From: Diphasiastrum complanatum
Lineage: Eukaryota > Streptophyta > Lycopodiopsida > Lycopodiales > Lycopodiaceae
Length of the DNA: 64,000 nucleotides
Direction: 5' to 3'
Assembly: GCA_029204225.1 (NCBI GenBank)
Contig: CM055100.1
Coordinates: forward strand, 9,386,481 to 9,450,480
The notes beneath the pieces were generated by a model. It ran no database searches. It was not told where the DNA came from and saw nothing but the letters and a program-made list of their open reading frames with translations. The position numbers were made by a program, and so were the translations under genes. This document shows, piece by piece, positions 1 through 13,021 of this stretch. Within the stretch, counting starts at the first letter, position 1; every line of letters begins with the position of its first letter.

Positions 1-1480
1 CTAGGATAGCGGTTTGCAAGGGAAAACAACATTACATAGCGGATCATGTGCCGCAAATCAAGGGGAAGGAAACAGCCGCCGAACTTGATGATGAGCTACG
101 TGATGCTACTTATTTTATATTGACACTGAGTGGGCCAGCGATATAGTTTAGTATTTAATGTAGGGCCAACCAAATAAAGCACTACCTAGGATAGAACACC
201 GGATCCTAAACGCTAGACCTTACCAGGTGATTGCCGGCCAGTTGTATCAAAGGGGACCAGATGTTATTCTTCGAAGGTGTATTCTTCCACACAAGGCCAC
301 CCAGATTATTTCAATTTCACATGAAGGCATGGGTGATGGTCATTTTGCATCCGACATAAAAGTTCACAAGATCTTGCAATCAGGATGCTGGTGGCCGACG
401 CTTCATTAAGATACGGATGAATACCTGAAGAAACGCGATGTGTGCCAAAGAGCTAGGAGGCCGACAAGGCTGAATTATGACCTTCTACACCTAGTACTAG
501 CTCAAGCACCATTTGAAAAGTGGGGATTGGATTATATTGGTCCAATTCACCTGGCTGCAAGAAGTACACAGGCCCGATACATTATCGTGGCCACAGACTA
601 CATCACCAAGTGGGTCGAAGCTAAGGTAGTGTGAACAGCTGATGCTCGAGTATCTACTAAGTTCCTGTATGAAAATATAATTGTGCACTTTGGATGTCTG
701 GTGGAGATAGTCAGCGATCGCGGAAGTCATTTCATCAATGAGACCATCAAGGTCTAGTTGGAGAAATTCTTCATGATCCATAGAACCAGTACGCCTTATT
801 ATCCTCATGGTAATGGGCAAGCAGAATCATCCAATAAGATCCTGTGTAGTGTAATCATGAAAACAATTGAAGCTAGCAGATCTGATTGGAAACACATATT
901 ACATGTTGCTTTGTGGGCATTCAGAACATCATATTAGGAAAGCACTAACCTTATCCCATTTCAACTGGTCTATGGTCAGGATGCTGTAATGCCAGTAGAG
1001 TTTTTGGTACCGTCATTAATGATTGCCACAATGCAACACCTTGATGAATCCAGATCTCTACAATTACACCATGAAGCATTGCATAAACTCTGTGAAACAC
1101 GCTTACTAGCTATACATGCGTTGGTAGCTGAAAAAGAACGACGCAAAGCATGGCATGATCACCGGTTGCAGAAGAAAAATCTTGGATCCGAAGACCTAGT
1201 CCTCATGTATAAGACTAAGGCAATCAAGGGGAAATTGAAGTTCATAGGCGAAGGCCCATATTGAATCAAAGAGATCATCAATCATGGAGTTGTGAACTTG
1301 GAGAAACTAGATGGAACACCCAAAATGAAAAAATTATCCCATGGAAAGTCTTGTGATGATTCCTATGAAGATGAGAAAGTAAAATCTATTATTGAAATAG
1401 CTAATAGAGGAAGAAAAGAGGATGAGGTAGACATAGATGATATGCTATTATAGAGTCCTCTTCAAAAATTGAAAAACTTT
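1..1480 (+). pseudogene. Ty3/Gypsy pol relic (RNase H-integrase spacer, integrase)
   Basis: Reading the + strand in mostly one frame gives the 3' half of a Ty3/Gypsy polyprotein, cut by the left edge of the window. The order is a spacer after RNase H (about 45-125), the zinc-binding HHCC region (about 290-460), the integrase core (about 525-830) and the integrase C-terminal part ending near FIGEGPY (about 1260). Catalytic landmarks are LDYIGPI (first Asp), SDRGSHF (second Asp) and GQAESSNK (Glu). The first Cys of the usual CxxC is lost (RDVCQRA). In-frame stops lie near 408, 632, 757, 937 and 1262, so it cannot encode a protein. Identity as a Gypsy integrase relic is firm; the clade is not determined. 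Confidence 0.9.
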
Positions 1481-2907
1481 GAAGAGTGTTACCCCATGGG
1501 CTTATGTACCACAGTTTCAATAGATGTATTTCATTTGGATGTCAAGAAATTTTTTGAATGCAAAAGGAGAAATTGAAGATGCCAAAGGCTGACATCTTTC
1601 ATCTTTAAATTCTTACAATTTGAAGCCTTTATTGGGTTTGAAAAACAGGATGTTAAAGCTGGTGTCTAATTGCAAGATTTCACAACATTGTGAATTTTGT
1701 GATAAAAAATAGAAATTGGCTTCTATTTTGTATTCTATTTTTTAAACAAAAAGCAAACAATTTACATATCTGTTTAACATCATTGAAAACCACTACATTA
1801 CATGTGCATGTTGTGTACCTTTTTACATGCACTCTCAAATCAATGTGGGTGATATTCTGAGGTGGGTGTGATTGTACATAGATCAAGCACCCAAGAGATA
1901 GAATCTATCTAGCTTGACAATTGTAAGGCAAGAGCACAAAAATCAATCATTCAACATGTATCATTCACTATGAGAGACCACTTTTGAAAAAAAAAACTAA
2001 GTATGGAATTAGCTCGCTCTTAGGTAGAGAGAGAATGTACATGAAATACTCGAGTAGATAGAGAAGATGGAGACAAAACTAGGTGTAGATGCTCTCAAAC
2101 CTCTTCAATAAACTTGGTACAAATGAGCTCTCTCACTCTTTAATAGTAGTTTGAGATCCAAGAGGAGTAGTAACAAGTGAAATGATTGGATCTCTTACAT
2201 AGCACCTCGAAATTTGATTGGTCTAGTGAGTTGTCCCCTCATACATGTGATTGACCAATTCTATGCATCTCTCTCTTTCGATTGGTCAGATGGAAACATT
2301 ACAACACAAAATTAGATGTCACTAGCCCTCTATCATCATGCCAAATGTTAAAGGCCTACACTACCTCGAGGTAAGTCAAAGCTACTTTTGGCCTAATCAC
2401 CTATCAAGGTGTACTTTTGGCATAGAACCCCCAAAACTTAAGTTTAAGGCCATTGACTATTCAAAATCAACATGAATGTACTAAAATGATTATGCCTACC
2501 CTCTACACGTGGGAAAATGCTCATCACATGCACCTAGAATTATAGTATTGTCAAGTATTTTTTGTACTTTATCATTAATGCATCAACAATTTTTATCTTA
2601 ACACGACTATTTCAATTATTGGTCATTAATGACTCAGTTGAATTTGCTGTCAACACAAAGGAATAGCATTGTCTTTCACATTTTGATTTCCAACCAATAC
2701 ATACCTGTAAAAAAAGAAAATAATAATAATAGATGATTAATGTTACAATTTACAGTCATGCAAAAACAATATAAGATCTGAACTCTTGAAGTAAAAAACA
2801 GATTACAAAGGCCAAAAGTCAAAAACTTATTTGAATGCATAAATTTTTCTTTTCCAATATCCTCCTTTTGATGAAATTTTTTGAATATTCATATTGATCA
2901 CTTGCTT
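1481..2907. other. AT-rich intergenic sequence, no gene seen
   Basis: No recognisable coding, RNA or structural repeat was found here. It may include the decayed 3' end of the neighbouring Gypsy element, but no LTR boundary could be identified. Confidence 0.5.
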
Positions 2908-3449
2908 TCATTTTTTTGTTTTTACCTTTTTACCTATCAAGTTAACATCTTTCAATAGTTGTGAGTATGCAAAACGTCCATTATTCAATTTGATTTTCAT
3001 TTGATCAATGTCTTTTCTTGTACTCATTGTGATTTTTTGTAACAATTCACTATTATTCCGTAGATTTTCATTTTCTTTTTGGAGAACCTCATTCTCCAGC
3101 AACTTTATTCAAAAAATAGTCTTTTTGAGCACAATCTGAAGATATAGTCTTTTTCTTACGTCTTCTAAATAATGGATTCCTTCCATTGAAAATGCATTAC
3201 CATATTCTTCTAATCTTTTACAATAATCTAGCAAACCATTCCTTCCATGACAGACAAAATATATCAATTGGGTAGTTGAAGAAAATTTGGGATGTTGCAT
3301 GGAATATGGATCTTTAGGATATAATGTCCCGTCTACCCAGAGGTCCAGATTTGTTTTCCTGTCAGCCCTATAGCACAAAGAATCATCAACTGATAAGCGA
3401 GATGCTTTGACACCTCTTTTAATCAAAAGAGCATATTCTTCAAGAAGAT
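2908..3449 (-). CDS. Last two exons of an unrecognised protein, coiled-coil C-terminus
   Basis: Two open segments on the minus strand join cleanly. Exon A is 3449-3160, preceded by a pyrimidine-rich tract and ATATAG and ending at a GTAAGA donor. Exon B is 3102-2908, preceded by ...AATAAAG and ending in TGA. Both sides of the 57-bp intron are phase 0, so the frame is kept. Exon A encodes about 97 residues with a region around DLWVDGTLYPKDP; exon B encodes 64 residues rich in Glu, Lys, Asn and Leu, a likely coiled coil ending KVKTKK. I do not recognise the family. Upstream exons must lie above 3450 (there are exon-like Lys/Glu-rich stretches at 3560-3900), but the nearby LTR element at 4186 may have cut the gene. 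It could be a living gene's 3' end or a fragment. Confidence 0.45.
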
Positions 3450-4180
3450 CTATATGGAGATGAAAGAAAAATATTGTAAGAAGAAAAAATAGATTACAGT
3501 CCAATATCAGTTCAACAAAAAATAAATTACTGAAACATACTCAACACTTTATACATTTCACATACCAGATTATCATAGCACTTGAAGAATGAGATTGATC
3601 TTTGATTCAAATGTTGTCATGATGCTCATTTTTTATTTTTGGATTTACTCAATCCATGTATTTTGGTTGTCGCTCTTCATTTTTCAAATCTTGCCATCTC
3701 TCTTTTTTCTCAAGAGATGTAGGCTTTTTTGTAGCATTCAAAGATGGTGACTGCTAATTGATGCAAATGTTATAATGGCCTCCATCTATTTTTCCTCTAG
3801 TTTGTTCAATCTATAGTGTAATGTAGTTGGTAGTCTTCTTTTTAATTCTTGCCCCCACTCTCTCTTCTCCCAAGAGTTTATTTCTCCAGAGGCATGATTT
3901 TTTTCAAGAAATTTTTTAGTTAACCATGATAGTGACCATGACTGTAACCAGAGCGGTTTTGTATTTGAACTATTGCGGAAAAATTTTTAATTTTGACAAA
4001 TTCGTTCATCCTACGTGGCATTTCTTATAGGGCCCTTTTGTACTAGGAACTAGTCCACCCTATGTGGCATTTCTTAAGATCTGATGAAACCAGTCACATT
4101 GTTCTTCATTATTTTGGTTTTGAGGATGGACTAGTATTCTTGACTGGTTTTAATGATGGAAATGAAGCTAATGGAGACTT
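3450..4180 (-). other. Possible upstream exons or intron of the 2908-3449 gene
   Basis: Short minus-strand stretches (about 3690-3560 and 3880-3760) read as charged peptides with similar SWEKREW-like and SLEKKERW-like words, suggesting degenerate exons. No continuous gene model could be built, and splice sites are ambiguous. Confidence 0.2.
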
Positions 4181-4185
4181 ATTAT

Positions 4186-4637
4186 AGTTAAAATTCTGAT
4201 AGAATCTAGTGTAGTATACAGATCACATCAATCAATCACCACTCCTCACAAGCTCTCAAAGATGGCACAACAAAAGTTAATAGATTACAAAGAAACATTG
4301 TACATATAGAGCATTTACAAATTGCATGAAAAAACAGGTGTCCTAAAATTGGCCTACCACCTCGGGCTCAGTATGCTTAAATTTGATCGACAAACTTGGG
4401 ACATGCCCCCAAGTATGGCAAGTACTATAAACAACTCTATACATGCTAATTTTTCCTACGTGTGGCTACTCGGCTAATACAGGTAGCCGTCTATGGGACA
4501 AGTGCCCGACTGATATGACAATAGTGGGTCGCGTCTCGATCAATACTGAAAACAGTAAACTGACTTATTGTACAATAGATACAATATCACATTTGAAGGT
4601 TATAAAATGTATATCAGATTAAGTCTAATTTCTAACT
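4186..4637 (-). repeat. LTR (3' LTR in element orientation)
   Basis: 452 bp, about 85-90 percent alike by eye to 8717-9170. It begins AGTTAAAATTC and ends TTTCTAACT, and is followed inward by the purine tract read on the minus strand. Confidence 0.82.
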
Positions 4638-7600
4638 CTCTCTCTTAAGCCCAAATGTGATAGGAGTGAAAAAAACAATAATTTGCAGCAACGTTTGGAA
4701 TATCCAAAAGATGTTATGCATGTCCTGCTACACTGTATTTGGCTCACACTCAAGCACACCAACAAACCACCAAGTTTGACTCACAAAGTAACATGTACAC
4801 AGAGTTTATCACACTCTCGACCAACTGACTCATCCCCATCCAACTTGAAACACAAGTGGACCACATGAGCAACATGGCTCAACTGAGAAAATCCCACTAC
4901 CACCATGAGACTTATATCCTCCATCTAGCTAGGCTGACATCCTAGACAACTAGTAGACATAATGACAAGTCAAAGAGCATATCAAATGATTACTTTGTTT
5001 TTGACGTAGCAACTACACAACCACATACAACTCTGACTCGGATCTAGACCCTCGTAACATGCAAGCCCACACACTCATGCAAATCAACACGAATAATAAA
5101 GCGTCAAATACATGACCAAGGCATGCTCATAAGTGGTATCCTATCGTACCAACACCTATGCCACTTGTAGATCCGCTGCTACACAACTAGTCACCAAAGC
5201 AGGTCTCCAACCATGGCCCACACTTATAGCCAAGATGCCCTCACGTCCAAGCATATCCAACTGTCCAATACGTCTTGAAAGTTGATTCCCATCCATTTCT
5301 CATGCTCCAAGCACAAGAGTCTACCAAGGACTCAATGAATGAATGTATGCAAATACCACCATAGGCTATACCTGAGTAGCTCGCCCATCTCCTAGAGATA
5401 CTGATGATGATCTGCCTGTCCTACATCCCATATAGGTTCAATTTCCCATGCTTGACGTTGCCAACTACGATTTGACCAGTACATAGGCCTCCCACCAAGA
5501 GCCTATCTCCCCACATATGATGCACCAGCTGAAGAACATCCACTACCCATACAATGATGTATCATACTTGAGCAACTATAACATCTCCCTGAGTGTCACC
5601 CCAATGGACTCGTCATCCACATAATATGCTCACATGATGTCTACGATCCTGGTCACCATCCTGCTAAACAAGCCGAATTCTAAAGCAATACCTGTATCTT
5701 CTGGCTTCTAGCATCTCCTCGCTCTCCCTGGCTATGTATGAGCTACCCGACACCATGCCAACGCAAGCCTATCCCTAAGTCGTCGCTCACGGAATCCTGA
5801 GACTAATGTCTCCCTGATGGTACTGAGGTATGTGGGTCTAAGTGACTTTGTCTAGGCTTCCTGATCTCACCACCTGTGGATCTGAACCAAATAGGTTCCA
5901 ACACCTTGTGCCAAGCCTAGACTCCTTTAAATACAGCCAAATGCATGAAAGCTATAAGTAGCTTATCCACACTCATGATGGTAGATGCCTCCCCATCGAT
6001 GCCAATGCCAATGATGGGCCTCTTGCTGTAATGCCAACCTGTACTCCCAAATGAGCACACCATGAAGTCCTCACCATCAATTTTCCCTCTAGTAGATCGC
6101 TAGCAAAACACTCACCCTGTGTTTTCCCTCTGATCACACCAATCGTGCGATCTCCATCAGCTCTCCAACCTAGAGTTGTCTCCCAACGCTTGATGCTTTT
6201 CCCATTTGCATTTGCAGTGTCCTAATTTCATAATGAATGATTCCTATAAGTCTTGCCTCATCCAATGACTCAAGTCCAATCTAGAATAGCTGCACCCTGA
6301 TGATCATCCCATGTCATCCTACAGTCCATCCCTATCAGGTATCCCAATGTCATTCCCGATCTCGAAGATCTGAACATCCACCTTGTAGTGCCCACTTGTA
6401 TTCCCCCAAGCTAGCTCCAGGCTGTTTCTGTGAATGATTCCAAACCATTTCTTGAGAATACACTGAGATGTGAATTCCAAAGCCACCACCAAGTCCCTCA
6501 CATGATGTGACATGCCAATATCTCTCCAAGTGAACCTGTGAGACCTTCCATGGCCCAAACCAAATAATCTAAACCCTGTCATCACTGGAATCTGCATTCT
6601 TGATGCAATACTGATCTGAGAAATTGACTTGACTTAGCTAGAATAGAAAGTTGAAGTGCATATCTTTGGTGACAAACCTGATTCACTGCTCCACAGCTAT
6701 AATGGCTTGATCAAAATGACTTATGGACTGCAAAATCACAAAATCATCACACTTACTACTCTCCAAGAGCATCCAAAGTTTGATTATTGACTCGTTCTTC
6801 ATCCTCCATGTGTCCCACATATAGATCGTCCAATGCAAGTCTGCTATCTTGCCCAATGACTTCCAACTAGCACCACCTCGCACTTCCATCACCCATGACC
6901 GCCAATATGTGTGTACTTTCAAGCTAGCCATAATTCCCTCCAAACAAGAAATTTCCAAGCTACAGAGGCATGTTTCAATGTAGCTATCACCTGACTAGAC
7001 AATGCCACTGCTGATCATGCCTGTGAGAGCGTTCCCCCAAAATGCCACCTGACATTGGTTGGTTTGAACCCAAGAGTTGAACTTGATCACGAGAATTTTT
7101 CACCTGTAACTGCCGTACCATGCTTACCTCTCACTTTTGACTGCTTGCCCTCTCAAAATTGTCGCCAATGATGAGTAGTCACACCACCAAATTGCACTTT
7201 TGTCACCAATACTAGCTTTCTTCACACAATTCCGCTACCATTCACCCCCAACCGCAATTACCGCTTCCAAACACCCTATTACCCTATTAGGAGTAAGTAA
7301 TAATATTTTATAAGTGATTATGACTCATTGTACCACCCTATAGTAGGTTTCACAAGGAAAAAATTGACCCAAATTTGGCCCTACGGTACCCAAATAATGA
7401 ATGCAGCCCATCACTAGGTCACCCATACTTTGCTCAATGGAATGGTGACGAAAACTCCCCAGAATGATTTCTCCCTACTCTGTGACGTCGCTCTATCCAC
7501 TGGCTTTGAGCAGCCAATTTCAGGGGTCATTTTGGCCCAAGGATGTCCAAAATAGATGCCTTCTAGCCAAAGTTAGGCCCAAAACCAAATTGCTTTGCAT

Positions 7601-8716
7601 TTCAAACTGAATCTTTATTTTGAAGATTTTTAATGAAGTTAAGTTCATTTTGAACTTCGGATCCCTTCAATGAATTTCACATTAAATCTTTTTAATGAAA
7701 ATAAGGCCTCATTTGCCTTTCATTTCTTCATGGCCCCATTTCCTTGCAGATCCAATGGTGCCTTCTCATCCCACGGTCCATGTCCATTTTCCATTGTGCA
7801 ATCTGCACCGTCCATTGCAATAAAATCCAATCCTATGGCTCTTGATCCTTTTGGGCATCAATGGACCTCCACACAGCCGCTACCCCCTAAAATGCGCTAT
7901 GGACTGGCGCGGGTGAGGGCGCGTTGGGCCCGCGGCCTTCCTCCTTCCTCTCTCTCTCACCTGTCTGCACTATAGAAACCTTGAAGCCACCCTCCTAGAG
8001 ATTAATCAAGCTCTCTGATCTCGCTACAACTGTCCATGACCATACACTAGCCAATTCAAAGTACCAAAGCGCCCATTACTAGCCACTTCCAGCTCTAAAA
8101 ACCGTTATGTGGTGTGAAAGATCCACGATTTTCTCCATAAAGCCCTAGCTGTGAGGAAAAAAGAGATGTCTTGGGCATTTTACAGTCTCTTTCTGAGACT
8201 TTTCTTGCAGCTCTCCATCAATATGAGGTTGCCCTACCTCTACCTCTCTAATGCAATTTACAGCACTCTGATTGGTGTCCAATTGCCCGCTAACAGTCCG
8301 CTTTTCTGAGAAAGCCTTCAATAGCTCATAGAATCTAAATTTTTTGCAATTTTATCAGATTTCCACCCAATCTGATCTTGTAAATTTCTATGGCTCTCTG
8401 TCACTGCTCTTTGCAAATTCCTTGCAAGCCCCATTGTGCAAACGACTATCCACATAGTGAATAACTAAGCCACCACCGATGATTTCTCCAAAACCATCGA
8501 AACTGCAAGATTTTCTATGAATCCTCCCCGGAACTCACTTACGACAATCGTTCTAATCTTCCCCGAAGCTCTAATCAAAGTCATTCGCACTGCCTATACC
8601 TCGTATGAAGTCGTCTCTGTTGAGACGCTTCTCATGCCATTATTCCTGGTGAAAGACACTATCCCATAGCTCCACCGGATTGTGCATGTTTGCAACAACC
8701 TGCCACTCTTATACCA
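4638..8716 (-). other. Interior of the LARD-like element, no recognisable proteins
   Basis: The minus-strand primer-binding site occupies 8716-8701. The rest carries only small ORFs on both strands (for example 6319-6597 and 6683-6958 on minus) without retroelement motifs. A GC-rich stretch at 7860-7960 is followed by a TATAG-containing segment, and could be captured host sequence; that is speculation. Confidence 0.5.
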
Positions 8717-9170
8717 AGTTAAAATTCCGATAGAATCTAGTGCAGTATGCAGATCACATCAATCAATCACCATAGCCACTCCTCACAAGATCTTAAAGAT
8801 GGCACAAGAAAAGTTAATAGATTACAATGAAACACTGCACATATAGAGTATTCACAAATTTCATGAAAAGGCAGGGGTCCTAAAATTGGTCTACCATCCA
8901 ATATGGCCAAATTCGACCGACAAACTTGGGACATGCCACCAAGTATAGCAAGCACTGTAAATAATTCTGTACAGGCTAATTTTTCCTACGTGTGGCTACT
9001 CGGCTAATCCAAGTAGTCGGCTATGGAACAAGTGCCCGACTATGGGACAAGTGCCTGACTAATATGACAATAGTGGGTCACGTCCCGATCACTACTGAAA
9101 ACAATAAGCTGACTAAATATCACATTTGAAGCTTATAAAATGTATATCAGATTAACTCTGATTTCTAACT
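8717..9170 (-). repeat. LTR (5' LTR in element orientation)
   Basis: 454 bp direct repeat of 4186-4637. It abuts the primer-binding site with no spacer and is followed by the right copy of the target duplication ATTAT. Confidence 0.82.
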
Positions 9171-9175
9171 ATTAT

Positions 9176-9475
9176 CTCACTCATTCATGGACAAGTTCCC
9201 AAATATTGAGGATATCTTATGACAAGATTGAGATGGAGGCTCATTCATGAAGTTTTATGGAGGAAACATGAAAGAAAGGACAAATATGGAGGAAGTGTGC
9301 AAGCAAATGGTTATCACTCACATTTCTTGCTTGGTTGCTTTTATTTTTCAGAGATATCAAAAGTGGAAGCATGGAGGGACCATAACATTTACATTTTATT
9401 CTTGATGTACTAGTTTCATCTTGATATGTAAAATTGATGTAAAAAATAGTGTGAAGCATCCAACATGGACACTCT
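9176..9475 (+). mobile_element. Fragment related to the 3' part of the Copia element at 60.7 kb
   Basis: The run from about 9220 to 9420 (words such as AGGCTCATT, TATGGAGGAAG, CACTCACATTTCTTGC, GTGGAAGCATGGAGG) is recognisably similar in order and wording to 60720-60895, downstream of the RT-less Copia element. It is a truncated relic with no reliable protein. Confidence 0.45.
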
Positions 9476-10689
9476 TATCTTTATCAGTTATGAATGTTTC
9501 TATTTTTAGAATTAGAATACCATAGAGAGGAGGTCTATTCTTAGAATCGAGATCATTCTAAATATGGATGAAAGTTGTGTGGTAAAACTAGTTAAAGAGG
9601 GTGTGAAAAATGTCAACTAGTTAAGTTGATCTAATTTGGCATTTTTAAGGCCAAAGTAAATTTTCAACCTAGAGATAGATTTTTTCTATGTCTAGGAATA
9701 GTTTTCTAGTTGGAATTTCATGCTCAAGCCCATGAGGTAGAGCATCTGAAATCTGTTTATACTTATTCAAAAAAAAAAAACTACAACAAAAAAAAAAAGA
9801 AAGAAGAAGAAGGCTCAAATTTGCTTACATATCGAAAAATTCAAAATCAAATTTTTCCGACCCAAGCCTTTCTCAACCCAATGTTAATAATCCCATCAAA
9901 GAGAGATTTTCTGACCCTGGATCGGATCAAATTGGTACTAACTTTTTCGAATCTAGTTCATAGTGTATAAATCTGATTCTTTGTATATTTTTGACCCTTT
10001 GTACAATTTCGATAATGTTAAGAATATTGCTCGCGTCGTGACATTGACAGTCCACCTACTCCTGTACATGCATTCACTGTAGAATGATGACTACCTACTG
10101 CAGGATGGATGTAGTTAATTAAATAGATTAATGTCAGTTTTCAATATACTGATCATTTGACATCCGATCATCAAGGAAGATCTGCATTGGAGTCAACGCA
10201 CTAATCAGGTCATCATTTTGCAGACGTTATGTTGTAAATATAGTCAAGTTCAGTTTTGATATAGATGAACGAACTCAGCTGAAGTCTATTTTTGAGCGCC
10301 TATAGTTTTGCGCTACTTATGTTTCTGATATCAATCTGAGTTCATCGTTCCACTACAGTTTTGTTCTATTTGCGCATTGTAATATATGATTCACCTCGAA
10401 CTCGATCTTTACTGGTAAATGCCGCATTTCCGATCCACAGCCATCTCTATCTTAATCTTATAGATTAGACACATTGCATCTGGTCAAGTCAAACTAGGCT
10501 TTGGTGAAGTACCTAGAAGGTACCATTTTAGGGCAAGTATAGCTACCAATTGGCATTATCCTTGTTATAAATAGTTGTACGAGCATGGAGAAACTAATGA
10601 TGATGTTCTCTTTTGGTGTGGAGAACCTTTCTTCTTCTATTCTATGTCTATCTCTAGCTTTTCTGTCTTGATATTGGCTATTTCTATGT
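9476..10689. other. Intergenic, no gene seen
   Basis: AT-rich sequence with A-runs near 9770-9800. No domain, LTR or hairpin family was identified. It ends at the outer edge of the left inverted-repeat arm. Confidence 0.5.
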
Positions 10690-12393
10690 ACACGTAGAAT
10701 GCATATTTTCATATTGCACTTGATTCCACCTGTGTGAAGTACAGTGTACGGACTGTTGTAGTATTGATATGACCAAGACCTACACTCAGAGTGATGTTGT
10801 CTGTCACTGTATATATTTTGTCATGTACAATTACTTTGGTTATAGATGATTAATATATTATCGATCTTAGTCGCATATTTTTTGCTCAATTATACATTGA
10901 GAAAAATGTCTAGCCTATCACTATAAGTTGCAAGTGAGTGTAACGATTTTCATAATTTTTCGCCATTCTTGTGATACTCAAAGTTGCCACACATAAAATA
11001 CAGATGGTTCGTCCTCATCTCCTATGAAGTCATGCTATATTGACTGTGGAGAGAGCCATTCTTCATAAATCTACTTTAAGAACATAAGCCTTCTAAGCCG
11101 CAAAGAACTATTGAAACGTTTGATGATTGCCATTGTATTTCAGAAGCAACGTGCTATGCTAGACATATGTTCACACTCGTGAGAAGTGGCTGCCGTGGTT
11201 AAAGTTATAGTATTTGAGGAAGCTCAAAATTTCAATCTTGCATAATTTTGTCAAATGTTTACACCCTTGATAGCACAAAATGGGTCACTTATAATTTGCT
11301 ACCAGAATCTTTTTGAAGATATTTTGAGGTGAAGGTGTTGGAACCCAAGGGCCATAATTCTCTCATTTGAGTGTGTACCGGCCTTAAACTCCCAGCCATG
11401 CATGCACGTTTTCTTTGCGTTTTTATTTTGTTCTACCGTCACAAATACCAAAAGTAGTAGCATTCCTTGGTTTCTTCCGTGAAAAAATAGCAAAAGGCTC
11501 AAAAGCAAAGCCAAAAAGCAAAGGAGAGCGCACGCAAACGCACCCAAAACAGCAACAACAAATCTAGTTCTAGCAACAATTCTAGTTCTAGTTCTGATTT
11601 TAATTTGTGGGTTGTACGTTGTTGCTGCTGCTGCTTTTTCTTTTTATTTCAAAGAGTGACTCATTAACATACATGCGATACCTGCCTCATTTCACTCACT
11701 CTTGTTGCACTCTTGCTTCCTCGATCTGGTTCTTGCTACCTAATGCCTTCATTTCATTTCTATCTATCTATCTCTCTCTCTCTCGCGCGCGCCTCTAGCT
11801 CTTGCTACCCGATTTCAGTACTGCTCAGCTGTGATCCCCGTAACGGGTTATTAATTACCAAAAAGCATTCCGATAGTGCGACATCTGCTAGTAGCTACCA
11901 CTGTTGAATGATTGTTACTGATCGTATTTAATAAATTGGCTTCATTCATTCCAATTCGGTTTTTTGAGATTCTTCCCGGGGGATGCGGCATGGCTGTGGC
12001 TTCTTCTTCATGAACGGAATTGCAAAAGGATGATCTTTGTTTGAGCCCGACTTCTGATACGATGTCCCAAACAGGTGGAGCGAGTATAATTTCCTTTTCT
12101 GATGTATGTCTTATCATTTTCGTAATGTTTGTATTCGGTAATTGAGGTAGTAGATCTTTGATGCAGTGGCAACGCCCGAATCATTTGTGCTTGACAGATA
12201 ATTAATCGCTTAGAAAATGTAACTGTCTGCATGGCGCGCTTGTCTAACTGTTACATCTTGCCCTGCTGCATGGGGTTACCGTGCAGCAAGATGCTGTGAG
12301 GTTTGAGGTGAATTGTTCTGTTGTTTATGTGGATTGGCTGGCTGACTGGCTAGCTTCTACGATTTCTCCATTAGCCCCCCTTCATGGTTTAGT

Positions 12394-12477
12394 CACGTGG
12401 CTACTCAGTTATCCAGCATTCATTCCAGTATTTGACATGGTTTACCTTTGAGTTTGTGAGAATGACCTTTTCACGTG
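12394..12477 (+). promoter_or_regulatory. Paired G-boxes upstream of PLATZ (left arm)
   Basis: Two CACGTG palindromes lie at 12394-12399 and 12472-12477, about 550-630 bp upstream of the PLATZ ATG. CACGTG is the core site for plant bHLH and bZIP factors. Both are kept in the right arm (reverse complement near 38475 and 38552). Function is inferred only from the motif. Confidence 0.3.
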
Positions 12478-13021
12478 GGGGGGACATCTCTCAACTAGTC
12501 CATTTTCCAGCTAATTCTGGGAAAAACTCCTCTTCCACTCTAGCAATCAATCGGTGATGGCTTCGTGATCACTGAATTTTAACAAATCCATTGAAATTCA
12601 GAGATTCCGATAGAAATCTATGAGACATATTTATTGTTATTCAGATACTGAGCTCTATCTGAGGTATAGGTTGGTAGTTTTCGAAAACCCTAACGTTGGG
12701 CTCGTTCAGTTTGAAAAAAGAATCAGAACATACTACGTGTAACAACTGATCAGTGCTATTCTGGCCGCATGAATTCGTGTACAAAGATTGGGAGCATTAA
12801 GAAATATCAGAAATACACCCTTCAAACCCACAATCTTTTAATGTAAAGAAATATGTAAATTTAAAATGTTGTTATTGAAATTGTGTAGAGTAAGTTGTGT
12901 TGGGTTGCATTGCTTTTGATAAGTAGGGGTAAAACATGTTGGCCAGTTACAACATTGTACATCTAAACAAAGAACTCACTAGATCTGCACATTATTGATT
13001 TTTTTAGGACTTGATTATTTC

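Larger units (their letters stand above)
4186..9170 (-). mobile_element. Complete LTR retrotransposon derivative (LARD-like), AG...CT termini
   Basis: Two direct repeats of about 453 bp (4186-4637 and 8717-9170) bound a 4,079-bp interior. The whole is flanked by a perfect 5-bp target duplication ATTAT (4181-4185 and 9171-9175). On the minus strand a primer-binding site TGGTATAAGAGTGGCA (8716-8701) starts directly at the LTR end, and a purine-rich tract lies next to the other LTR (4648-4638), so the element points to lower coordinates. Both LTRs begin AGTTA and end TAACT rather than TG...CA. No gag or pol domain could be recognised, only short ORFs, so it looks non-autonomous. It could also be an autonomous element too decayed to read. 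Confidence 0.82.

Noticed and set aside
7670-7975. 101-aa ORF in a GC-rich part of the AG...CT element
   Set aside because: No recognisable domain, no supporting splice or reading-frame evidence; may be captured sequence but cannot be supported.
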